From Sphingomonas sp. CROZ-RG-20F-R02-07 (GTDB lineage Bacteria > Pseudomonadota > Alphaproteobacteria > Sphingomonadales > Sphingomonadaceae): DNA of 64,000 nt. Below, one piece after another: positions 1-7,117 of this stretch (its first letter is position 1; each line of letters starts with the position of its first letter). The translations under genes were made by a program, and so were the position numbers. A model generated the notes under the pieces. The model was not told the origin of the DNA, did no database searches, and worked only from the letters and a program-made list of their open reading frames with translations. The stretch is from assembly GCF_022662335.1 (NCBI RefSeq), contig NZ_JAKNQJ010000003.1, positions 186,001 to 250,000 on the forward strand. Reading direction: 5' to 3'.

Positions 1-154
1 ATTCGCCCGCCGCGAACTGGCCGACGCCGTCGAGCACCGCATCGACCACGTCGTCGCTCGCCGCCGCAAAGCGCGGCGTCTCGGCCAGTTCGCCGATCCG
101 CACCACCTGATCGAGTACGAAACGCTGTTCCTGCGTCGGGGGGGTGAAAGCCAT
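1..154 (-). CDS. acyl-CoA dehydrogenase, N-terminal fragment (cut by window edge)
   Basis: Only the first 51 residues lie in the window and the rest runs off the left edge. The start reads MAFTPPTQEQRFVLDQ and continues with a helical stretch (VVDAVLDGVGQFAAGE). From memory this resembles the N-terminal helical domain of alphaproteobacterial acyl-CoA dehydrogenases, which oxidise acyl-CoA to enoyl-CoA with FAD. No catalytic part is visible, so the family call is tentative and the substrate cannot be judged. It is divergent from the downstream threonylcarbamoyl-AMP synthase gene with a 49-base gap. Confidence 0.6.
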   Translation of the reverse strand, partial: MAFTPPTQEQRFVLDQVVRIGELAETPRFAAASDDVVDAVLDGVGQFAAGE

Positions 155-203
155 CGTCGCGTCCTCTTATCTCTCGCTTATGGCGGGGCTATAGCGGCGC
201 ATC

Positions 204-1202
204 ATGGCGCCTCCAAACCCCCGAATTCTCCCTTACGGCACGGCCGCCATCGCGGCCGCCGCCGCCGCGATCCGCGCCGGGGGAATCGTCGGGGTGCCGA
301 CCGAAACCGTCTATGGCCTGGTCGCGGACGCGACCGATTCGAAGGCGGTCGCGCGGATCTATGCGGCCAAAGGCCGGCCGCGCTTCAACCCGCTAATCGT
401 CCATGTGCTCGACCGCGCCGCCGCCGATCGGATCGCGGTCTTCGATGCCGATGCCGCCGCACTCGCCGACGCCTTCTGGCCGGGACCGCTCACGCTGGTG
501 CTGCCGCTGCGCGCCGATGCCGGGATCGCCGCGCTGGTCACGGCGGGGCTCGCCACGATCGCGGTGCGCGTGCCCTCGGGACGGGCGATGCGCGACCTGA
601 TCGCCACGAGCGGTCGGCCGCTCGCCGCACCATCGGCCAACGCCAGCGGCGGCATCAGCCCGACGACCGCCGCACATGTCGTCGCGAGCCTCGGCGACGC
701 GGTGCCGCTTGTGATCGACGACGGCGCCTGTGCGGCGGGGCTGGAGTCGACGATCGTGGCGGGGCGCGAAATCCTGCGTCCGGGGCCAGTGACGGCGGCC
801 GATCTCCAGATCCTGTTCCCCGGCGAAGGCCGGGGCCCAGCGGGGACGGCTCCCGCGACCGCGCACAGCGCATATCAGGGCGCCCCCCCAACCGGGCCCC
901 GACCTTCGCCGGGGAACAGGGTCGTCAACGCGCCCGGCCAGCTCGACAGCCATTATGCGCCGCGCAAGCCGCTCCGTCTGGATGCCACCACCGCCCAACC
1001 CGGCGAGTGGTTCATCGGCTATGGCCCGCTCCCCGGCGACGAGAGCCTCGGCGACGACCCCGTCACCGCCGCGGCCAATCTCTTCGCCGCGCTCCACCGC
1101 GCCGATGCCGCACCGGGCACGCGGATCGCGGTGGCGCCGATCCCGCCCGAGGGTATCGGCGCGGCGATCGCGGATCGCCTGCGCCGCGCCGCGCACCGTT
1201 AG
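204..1202 (+). CDS. tsaC: L-threonylcarbamoyladenylate synthase (Sua5/YrdC type)
   Basis: Makes threonylcarbamoyl-AMP from threonine, bicarbonate and ATP, the first step of t6A37 tRNA modification in the cytoplasm. Residues 1-200 are a YrdC domain (GVPTETVYGL, KGRPRFNPLIVHV, APSANASG). Residues 245-332 are the C-terminal Sua5 domain (LDSHYAPRKPL), so this is the long Sua5 form rather than the short TsaC form. Residues 203-239 between the domains are encoded by a palindromic repeat element inserted in frame. The stop codon overlaps that of the convergent msrA. The family call is secure. Confidence 0.93.
   Translation: MAPPNPRILPYGTAAIAAAAAAIRAGGIVGVPTETVYGLVADATDSKAVARIYAAKGRPRFNPLIVHVLDRAAADRIAVFDADAAALADAFWPGPLTLVLPLRADAGIAALVTAGLATIAVRVPSGRAMRDLIATSGRPLAAPSANASGGISPTTAAHVVASLGDAVPLVIDDGACAAGLESTIVAGREILRPGPVTAADLQILFPGEGRGPAGTAPATAHSAYQGAPPTGPRPSPGNRVVNAPGQLDSHYAPRKPLRLDATTAQPGEWFIGYGPLPGDESLGDDPVTAAANLFAALHRADAAPGTRIAVAPIPPEGIGAAIADRLRRAAHR
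812..920. repeat. palindromic repeat element inserted in frame in tsaC
   Basis: The left arm (812-840) and right arm (892-920) are inverted copies matching at 27 of 29 bases, with CCTGTTCCCCGGCGAAGG as the outer sequence. A 51-base spacer lies between them. The element stays open in the tsaC frame and supplies about 37 residues of Pro/Gly/Ala-rich linker between the YrdC and Sua5 domains. The arm sequence resembles a dispersed repeat that I recall from many Sphingomonas intergenic regions. The position inside a coding gene is seen directly; the family identity is from memory. Confidence 0.8.
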
Positions 1203-1753
1203 GCGGTCACCGCCCGCGAGCGTTCTGCAAAGCTCTTGCGCAGCTTCTGCAGCTTGGGCGGGATCACCGCCATGCAATAGGGATTGGAGCGCCCCGACGT
1301 CTCCCAATAATCCTGGTGATAGCCTTCGGCCGGATACCAGGTGGCGCCGATCGCATCCGTGGGCGTCTCGATCGTGGTGACGATAGGCTTGGCCGAGTCA
1401 ACCTGCGCGCGCGCCTTCGCGGCTTCCATCTTGGCGGCCTGTTCCGCGTCCTTGGGGAACATCGCCGAACGATATTGCGTACCGACATCGTTGCCCTGCC
1501 GGTTGAGCTGCGTCGGATCGTGCGTCGCAAAGAAGATGTCGAGCAGGTCGCCCAGCGCCAGCCGCTCGGGATCGAAGCCGATCCGGATCGCCTCGGCATG
1601 GCCGGTATCGCCGCCGCACACCGCGCGATAGGTCGGGTCGGCGACATGCCCCCCGATATAGCCGCTTTCGACCGACTCCACGCCGATCACATCCTTGAAC
1701 ACCGCCTCGGTGCACCAGAAACACCCGCCCGCCAGCATTACAACATCCGTCAT
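1199..1753 (-). CDS. msrA: peptide-methionine (S)-S-oxide reductase MsrA, cytosolic
   Basis: Repairs methionine-S-sulfoxide in proteins using thioredoxin. At 184 aa it has the usual length. The catalytic motif GGCFWC places the active cysteine at residue 11 and a second cysteine three residues later. GHAEAIRI, DPTQLNRQG and EGYHQDYW are family blocks. There is no signal peptide, so it is cytosolic, unlike the second MsrA at 58.2 kb. AAGGAG stands 6 bases before the ATG. The TAA stop overlaps the tsaC stop in convergent orientation. Confidence 0.95.
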   Translation of the reverse strand: MTDVVMLAGGCFWCTEAVFKDVIGVESVESGYIGGHVADPTYRAVCGGDTGHAEAIRIGFDPERLALGDLLDIFFATHDPTQLNRQGNDVGTQYRSAMFPKDAEQAAKMEAAKARAQVDSAKPIVTTIETPTDAIGATWYPAEGYHQDYWETSGRSNPYCMAVIPPKLQKLRKSFAERSRAVTA

Positions 1754-1812
1754 GTCCGTCTCCTTTCGCCCAAGATAGGAAGCCGCTAACCGAGCACAAA
1801 GAGGAGCGATGC

Positions 1813-2802
1813 ATGCGGGTGATGGTAACGGGCGGTGCGGGCTATATCGGCAGCCATGCGGTGCTGGCGCTGCTCGATGCCGGGCATGCGGTGGTGGTGG
1901 TCGACAATCTCGTGACGGGCTTCGCCTGGGCGGTCGATCCGCGCGCCGCGTTGGTGGAGGCGAACGTCGCCGATGACGACCGGGTGCGCGCCGCGATCCG
2001 CGACCACGGCGTCGAGGCGATCATGCATTTCGCCGGCTCCGTGGTGGTGCCCGAAAGCGTGGCCGATCCGCTCAAATATTATCGCAACAACACCGCCGCC
2101 AGCCGCGCGCTGATCGAGAGCGCGGTGGTGGAGCGCGTGCCGCACTTCATCTTTTCCTCCACCGCCGCGACCTATGGCACGCCCGAACGCGTGCCCGTGG
2201 CTGAGGGCGACCCGACCGTGCCGATCAACCCCTATGGCATGTCGAAGCTGATGACCGAGGCGATGCTGCGCGACGTGGCGGCGGCACACCCGATCAACTA
2301 TGCGGCGCTGCGCTATTTCAACGTGGCGGGCGCCGATCCGGCGGGGCGCAGCGGCCAGTCGACCGTCGGCGCGACCCACCTCATCAAGATCGCGGTCGAG
2401 GCCGCCACCGGCAAGCGTGGCCATGTCGGCGTCTACGGCACCGATTTCGCCACGCCCGACGGCACCGGGGTGCGCGATTACATTCATGTGAGCGATCTGG
2501 CGGCGGCGCATGTCGCCGCGCTAGACCGGTTGGCGGCGGAGCCGACGCGCAGCCATGTGCTCAACGCCGGCTATGGCCGCGGCTTTTCGGTGCTCGAGGT
2601 GCTCGACGCGGTGGACCGCGTGACGAACATGCGGATCGACCGCCGCTTCGAGGGGCGCCGCGCGGGCGATCCGCCGATGCTGATCGCGGACAATGCCGCG
2701 ATCCTGGCGACGCTCGACTGGCAGCCCGCGCGCGCCGATCTCGACGGCATCGTCCGCGATGCGCTCGCCTGGGAGCGCGCGCTCGCTGATCGGCAGCCAT
2801 GA
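1813..2802 (+). CDS. galE: UDP-glucose 4-epimerase
   Basis: Interconverts UDP-glucose and UDP-galactose in the cytoplasm with bound NAD, feeding surface polysaccharide and galactose metabolism. It is an extended SDR protein of 329 aa. The nucleotide loop is GGAGYIGS at residues 7-14, the SSTAATYG block carries the catalytic Ser/Thr, and the YxxxK pair is Tyr141-Lys145 (YGMSK). RYFNVAGADP and RDYIHVSDLA are typical of GalE. The gene overlaps the next one by ATGA, so the two are probably cotranscribed. GalE-like epimerases with other sugar specificity cannot be excluded. Confidence 0.93.
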   Translation: MRVMVTGGAGYIGSHAVLALLDAGHAVVVVDNLVTGFAWAVDPRAALVEANVADDDRVRAAIRDHGVEAIMHFAGSVVVPESVADPLKYYRNNTAASRALIESAVVERVPHFIFSSTAATYGTPERVPVAEGDPTVPINPYGMSKLMTEAMLRDVAAAHPINYAALRYFNVAGADPAGRSGQSTVGATHLIKIAVEAATGKRGHVGVYGTDFATPDGTGVRDYIHVSDLAAAHVAALDRLAAEPTRSHVLNAGYGRGFSVLEVLDAVDRVTNMRIDRRFEGRRAGDPPMLIADNAAILATLDWQPARADLDGIVRDALAWERALADRQP

Positions 2803-3626
2803 GGCTGCGCTCGCTGCTCTTCGTCCCCGGCGACCGGCCCGAACGGATGGCGAAGGCCGCCGCGTTCGATGTGGGCGCGCTGATCCTCGATCTGGAGGAC
2901 GCGGTCGCGCCCGCGGCCAAGGTGGCGGCGCGGGGCCATGTCGCCGCGTTCCTCGCCCAGCCACGGACGGTGCCGCTGTTCGTCCGCATCAACCCGCTCG
3001 ATTCGGGGCTGGCGGACGACGATCTCGCCGCGGTGCTGCCCGGCCACCCCGACGGCATCGTGCTGCCCAAGGCGGAGGGGGCAGCGAGCCTCGCCGCGCT
3101 CGACGCGAAGCTGGAGGGCGCGATCCGTATCCTGCCGATCGCGACCGAAACCCCGGCCGCGATCTTCGCGCTCGGCAGCTATGGCGGCGTCACGCCGCGG
3201 CTGGCCGGGCTGACCTGGGGCGCCGAAGACCTGCCCGCGGCGATCGGCGCGGCCACGTCGCGCGAGCCGGACGGGAGCTATACCGAACCTTACCGGCTTG
3301 CGCGCGCGCTCACGCTGTTCGGCGCGCATGCCGCCGGCGTGCCGGCGATCGAGACGGTCTATCCCGATTTCCGCGACCGCGACGGGCTCGCCGCTTATGC
3401 CGCGCGCGGCGCGCGCGACGGGTTCACCGGCATGATGGCGATCCACCCGGCGCAACTGCCGGTCATCAACGCCGCCTTCACGCCCGACGCGGCAGCCATC
3501 GCCGCGGCCCGGCGGATCGTCGACCTGTTCGCCGCCAACCCCGGCGCGGGCGCGCTTCAGCTCGACGGGCGGATGGTCGATGCGCCGCACCTGAAGGCCG
3601 CGCAGACGTTACTCGCGCGCGCCTAG
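2799..3626 (+). CDS. CoA ester lyase, HpcH/HpaI aldolase family (CitE-like)
   Basis: Belongs to the citrate lyase beta-subunit/malyl-CoA lyase superfamily, which cleaves C-C bonds in acyl-CoA esters such as malyl-CoA or citramalyl-CoA. The start RSLLFVPGDRPER and the metal-binding DLEDAVAP block near residue 33 are diagnostic, as are WGAEDLPAAIG and MMAIHPAQL near the C-terminus. The length of 275 aa is normal for stand-alone CitE-like proteins. No citrate lyase alpha or gamma subunits lie nearby, so true citrate lyase is unlikely. The start is coupled to galE by ATGA. The exact substrate is unknown. Confidence 0.85.
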   Translation: MRLRSLLFVPGDRPERMAKAAAFDVGALILDLEDAVAPAAKVAARGHVAAFLAQPRTVPLFVRINPLDSGLADDDLAAVLPGHPDGIVLPKAEGAASLAALDAKLEGAIRILPIATETPAAIFALGSYGGVTPRLAGLTWGAEDLPAAIGAATSREPDGSYTEPYRLARALTLFGAHAAGVPAIETVYPDFRDRDGLAAYAARGARDGFTGMMAIHPAQLPVINAAFTPDAAAIAAARRIVDLFAANPGAGALQLDGRMVDAPHLKAAQTLLARA

Positions 3627-4280
3627 CGCCCGCCACCAGCCGAGCGCCCAGACGGTGCCGAAGCTCCAGCCGGCGAGCACGTCGGTCGGCCAGTGGACCG
3701 CGAGATAGACGCGGCTGAACCCGATCAGCCCGACGAGCAGCACCGCCGCCACGGCGACATAGGTCCGCCCCGCCCCCGGCGGCTGCGCCCGCATCGCCAG
3801 CAGCGCGACGAGCGACGCCACCGCCGCGCTGTCGGCCGAATGCGCGCTGGGATAGCTGTAATTGCCGACGAGGATCCAGTGCGGCACGACCTCGGGACGC
3901 GCCCGTGCGACGATCGCCTTCACGATGTTCACCGCCTGCCCTGCGCTGGCGCTCGCCCCCGCCAGCAGGATCGCATCGCGCCAGTGTCGCCGGGCGAGCA
4001 GCCACCCCGCCACGATCGCGACGAGCAGCGTCAGCACCGGCCCGCTGCCAAGCGCGGTAACGTCCGTCACCACGCCCAGCCATCGGCCGCCCGCATCCGC
4101 GCGGCGAATGCCGGCCAGAATGGCGGTATCGACGCCCATCGCCACACCCGTGACGAGCCAGCGCCCGACGATCAGCAGCGCCGCGACCGCGGCCGCCCCG
4201 ATGGCGACGCCGCCGCCCATGGACAACACAGCGCGGCCGCGCAGCCCGTCCACCCCTGTCGCCCGCTCGCCTCGCGTCAT
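3609..4280 (-). CDS. PAP2-family membrane phosphatase
   Basis: A type 2 phosphatidic acid phosphatase-like membrane protein of 223 aa with several hydrophobic segments. All three signature motifs are present: KAIVARARP (K-x6-RP), YPSAHS (PSGH with Ala for Gly) and SRVYLAVHWPTD (SR-x5-H-x3-D). Members dephosphorylate lipid phosphates or undecaprenyl diphosphate on the periplasmic face. The ATG at 4280 is preceded by GGGAGA; longer upstream starts would overlap the DUF3597 gene. Its 3' end overlaps the convergent lyase gene by 18 bases. The substrate cannot be read from sequence. Confidence 0.85.
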   Translation of the reverse strand: MTRGERATGVDGLRGRAVLSMGGGVAIGAAAVAALLIVGRWLVTGVAMGVDTAILAGIRRADAGGRWLGVVTDVTALGSGPVLTLLVAIVAGWLLARRHWRDAILLAGASASAGQAVNIVKAIVARARPEVVPHWILVGNYSYPSAHSADSAAVASLVALLAMRAQPPGAGRTYVAVAAVLLVGLIGFSRVYLAVHWPTDVLAGWSFGTVWALGWWRALGARE

Positions 4281-4355
4281 CGCATCTCCCTTCAACGCCA
4301 CGAACCCGAAACGCCGCGCGGTACGTTGGCGCCGCACCACAACAAGGACAATGGC

Positions 4356-4730
4356 ATGAGCATCTTCGGTTCGATCAAGGACGCCATCTTCGGTCACCCC
4401 GCGGTCGCCGCTCCCGAGCCCGCCCCGGCAGCCCCCGCCCAAGCCGCCCCCGCCCAGGAAGCTGCGCCAGCTCCGGCGCCGGCCGCCGCACCCGAGACGG
4501 TGGACGCTGACGCCGCCCTCGCCAAGATCGCGCATGCCAAGGGCGATCCGGACCTCAATTGGCAGACGTCGATCGTCGATCTGATGAAGCTGCTCGGCCT
4601 CGATTCGAGCCTCGCCAACCGCGAACAGCTCGCCACCGAACTCGGTTATACGGGCGAAAAGGACGGTTCGGCCGAGATGAACACCTGGCTCCACGAAGCG
4701 GTGATGAACCGCATCCGCACGGGCAAGTGA
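4356..4730 (+). CDS. DUF3597 domain-containing protein
   Basis: A 124-aa soluble protein. It begins MSIFGSIKDAIFG, has an Ala/Pro/Glu-rich linker at residues 17-48 and ends in a compact domain (NWQTSIVDLMKLLGLDSSL ... TWLHEAVMNRI) that matches what I recall of DUF3597. The biochemical role of this family is unknown; the domain looks LysM-partner-like and peptide-binding at best. AAGGA stands 8 bases before the ATG. It marks the last core gene before the accessory block that begins at about 4.73 kb. Confidence 0.8.
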   Translation: MSIFGSIKDAIFGHPAVAAPEPAPAAPAQAAPAQEAAPAPAPAAAPETVDADAALAKIAHAKGDPDLNWQTSIVDLMKLLGLDSSLANREQLATELGYTGEKDGSAEMNTWLHEAVMNRIRTGK

Positions 4731-5238
4731 CGCACGATCGCACTGGCCCAAGATAGAATTGCAACTTACGGTTTTGCGCGAGTTTTGGTGTAGATCCCGG
4801 TCGCTAGCGGTCCTTCAAGACGCAGAGGCTCGAGTTTCCGTTCCGGATGGAAGGGCGGGTTTCGATGCCGACTTCGGCTGGAAAGGCAACCATGGGCGAT
4901 CCGGGATCATGCCGATCTCAATGAGCTTAGACGAAGCAGCACCTCATACGGAGTCGCCCGGAGATGCTCCGGAAGCCCGGCCCGGGCTTCGGCGCGCATC
5001 CCGGCGACCGGCGAGACCAGTCGGCCGAACGTGCGGTAGGGCGCCCGTAGCTCCGCCGCCAGCGCAGCCTCCTCTGACGGCGGCACGATGCGCTGGCAGG
5101 TTTCGGAGACGTCGACGCCCCATGTCCACATCCATTTCAGCGGCGCTTCGCAGAGCGTGCACGTGTCGGCGCGTCGCCACCCGCTATGACAAAACCGCCG
5201 ATTCCTACATCGGTTTCGTCAGCCTCGCATCAGCAATG
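4731..5238. other. gene-poor scar, left edge of accessory block
   Basis: About 500 bases without an intact gene. Two degraded coding pieces can be read: a Cys-containing minus-strand fragment (4907-5164) and the C-terminal end of an IS5-family transposase on the plus strand (5164-5241). The two meet at about 5164, which looks like an old insertion or deletion junction. An open 202-codon plus frame from 4759 covers the region but shows no family features upstream of the IS5 piece. Confidence 0.55.
4907..5164 (-). pseudogene. degenerate Cys-containing coding fragment, unidentified
   Basis: An open minus-strand stretch reads TCTLCEAPLKWMWTWGVDVS followed by ETCQR and about 55 residues ending LLRLSSLRSA and a stop. 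The CxxC and the later cysteine suggest a small zinc site. No convincing start codon or ribosome site is present, and the upstream part is replaced by the IS5 fragment. I do not recognise the family; zinc-binding TniQ-like or regulatory proteins are guesses only. Confidence 0.25.
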
Positions 5239-5241
5239 TCA
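5164..5241 (+). mobile_element. IS5-family transposase, C-terminal remnant
   Basis: The plus frame reads CRRVATRYDKTADSYIGFVS, which matches the conserved C-terminal tail of IS5-family transposases (R-x-ATRYDK-x-A-x-S-[YF]). Only about 25 codons remain, and no DDE residues or inverted repeats are visible. It runs into the last codons of the GH127 gene on the opposite strand, so the insertion event trimmed or abuts that gene. Recognition is by motif memory. Confidence 0.6.
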
Positions 5242-7086
5242 GATCAAAAACTGATAGAGCCGCGTCGGCTCCGTCCCGATCGCAGACGAGGGATAGAACC
5301 TCAGGCGGCCGACATCCGCGGCCAGCGTCCATTCTGCGGCTCCAGGTGCGGTCTGTTTAAGCGATAGCAACTGGGCGGAGGTGAGGGGGACGAAGCGATC
5401 ACCCATTGCGAAGAGTGCCAGCGGGCCCTGCATGGCTGCAACACGGGCGGGATGCTGCGCGTCGACGGGTTCCAGCCTCAGCGGGCGGTCAATTGACAAC
5501 GCGACCTTGTCGCCGTTGCGCCACTCGCGTGCCACCACCGCGAACCGGCCCGGCGCGACGCCGCCCACCGCACGGCCGTTGACCAGCAGCCGCGTCTGCG
5601 GTCCCGCCCAGGCGGGAATGCGCAGCCGCAGCGCCATCTTCACCGGGCGCGGCGCCTCGACCGCCATCGCGATGTCGGAACCGAGCGGATAGCCGCCCTG
5701 CTGCGTCAGCGTCAGCGCGGGCGCGCCATCGCGGCGCCAGACGACGCGCGACGGGATGTAGAGGTTGACGAACACGCCCTTGTCGTCGCGCAGATAGGCG
5801 CTGGGGCCGTAGTCCGCCGCCAGCTGGCCGATCGACCCCGAACAGCAGGGGCAATTATATTCGAAATAGGATTTGGCCCCGATCTCGCTGTAATCGGCAT
5901 AATAATAGGCCGAGCCATCGGGGCGGAGCGGGAGCGCGCCGAGGCTGGCGTTGTACATCAGCTTTTCCATGGCGTCGCCGTAGCGGCTGTCGCCGGTCGC
6001 CCGCATCAGATAGCGTGCGACCTTGAAATGGCCGTACGTGCCGCACGGCGCCTCGAAGCTGCTATGGGTGGTGGTCAGGCTGTTGCCAAGGCCGCCCGAG
6101 CCGGGTTCGACGAAGCTCTCGTTCGGCCCCCAGCCGCCCGTCGCCCAGCTCTGGTTCAGCACGAATTGCAGGCCGTTGCGCGCCGCCGCGAGGTGCCGCG
6201 GATCGCCGTCGACCATATAGGCGCGCATCGCCGAGGCGAGCGCGTTGACATGGCTGTAGGCATGGCGTCCCGGCAGCACGTTGCGCCCGTCGGCGAGCGG
6301 GTTGAAATAGGTGTCGTCGAGCAGATAGGCGCGCGCCAGCCCGTGGAAGCGGTCGCCCGCGCCGCGCTCGGCCGCGATGTAGAAATTCTCCGGCAGCGTA
6401 TAGGTCTCGTCCCAGCCGAACGCGGCGTTCCGCCCGGGCGGCACCTTGACGAGCTGCCGGTCCTGCGCCCGTCCCGGCAGATAGGGCAGGACGGCGTCGG
6501 TCGCAGGACCGATCAGCTTCAACGCCTGCTGGTTGCCGGTGAAGGCATAGGCGTCGAGCAGACCCATCAGCGTCTTGTCGTAGGTGTAGGCGGGAAGCGG
6601 ATAGTCCTTGTAGAAATCGGGCGTGATCGTCGGCGCGAAGCCGGCGATCAGCCGGTCGACCTTGGCCTTGGCCGCCGCGTCGCCCGACACGGCGTACCCA
6701 CGCGACAGGGCGGAGATATATTGGCCGAAGCTGTGGCCGGGGATGAAGCCGTGCATGTCGCGCGGAGGGTCGAAACCCTCCGCCGCGTCATACCAGCCGC
6801 CCAGCTTGTTCGGCCCGACCGGCAGCCCCGCCGCGACCCGGAACGGCCGCAACAGCGCATCGTCATCCATCGCGATCAGCGCGGCGAGCGTCTGGTCGAA
6901 CTGCTTGCGCACCGGACCGTCGAGCAGCGTCACGTCGCCATAACCGCATTCGGTCATCAGCGAGCGCCCCGCAGCCGGCGCCGCCGTCACCGCCGCCGCC
7001 GCCTGGCCGGCCAGCGCGGCGCCGCCGATCAGTCCGCCCATCCCGGCCAGCACGTCGCGGCGCCCCATGGTCATCCGATCCGTCAT
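5239..7086 (-). CDS. GH127-type (DUF1680) beta-L-arabinofuranosidase-like protein, Tat-exported
   Basis: A 615-aa glycoside hydrolase-like protein. Residues 8-30 are a Tat signal (GRRDVLAGMGGLIGGAAL). The body matches the DUF1680/GH127 fold: GHSFGQYISALSRGYA, YTYDKTLMGLLDAYA, ALYNASLG-type repeats, then YNCPCCSG and VNLYIPSRVVWR. Characterised GH127 members release beta-L-arabinofuranose and use Zn-bound cysteines. Here the Cys pair (CPCC) is present, but the ExC motif reads EAPC, so the glutamate spacing differs. ATG 7086 follows GGAAAGG. It lies 31 bases downstream of the TonB receptor, probably in one operon. The substrate is inferred. Confidence 0.82.
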   Translation of the reverse strand: MTDRMTMGRRDVLAGMGGLIGGAALAGQAAAAVTAAPAAGRSLMTECGYGDVTLLDGPVRKQFDQTLAALIAMDDDALLRPFRVAAGLPVGPNKLGGWYDAAEGFDPPRDMHGFIPGHSFGQYISALSRGYAVSGDAAAKAKVDRLIAGFAPTITPDFYKDYPLPAYTYDKTLMGLLDAYAFTGNQQALKLIGPATDAVLPYLPGRAQDRQLVKVPPGRNAAFGWDETYTLPENFYIAAERGAGDRFHGLARAYLLDDTYFNPLADGRNVLPGRHAYSHVNALASAMRAYMVDGDPRHLAAARNGLQFVLNQSWATGGWGPNESFVEPGSGGLGNSLTTTHSSFEAPCGTYGHFKVARYLMRATGDSRYGDAMEKLMYNASLGALPLRPDGSAYYYADYSEIGAKSYFEYNCPCCSGSIGQLAADYGPSAYLRDDKGVFVNLYIPSRVVWRRDGAPALTLTQQGGYPLGSDIAMAVEAPRPVKMALRLRIPAWAGPQTRLLVNGRAVGGVAPGRFAVVAREWRNGDKVALSIDRPLRLEPVDAQHPARVAAMQGPLALFAMGDRFVPLTSAQLLSLKQTAPGAAEWTLAADVGRLRFYPSSAIGTEPTRLYQFLI

Positions 7087-7117
7087 CCTCTGCCTTTCCT
7101 GCTTTTTGTCTTCTATA

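Noticed and set aside
4731..5163. second copy of the tRNA-Lys 3' end as left attachment site
   Set aside because: I looked for TGGGTCCGCCGGGGCTCGAAC-like sequence on both strands near the left border and did not find it.
4759..5367. 202-codon open frame on the plus strand
   Set aside because: Only the short IS5-like tail inside it is recognisable. The rest has no family features, and its end overlaps the GH127 gene.
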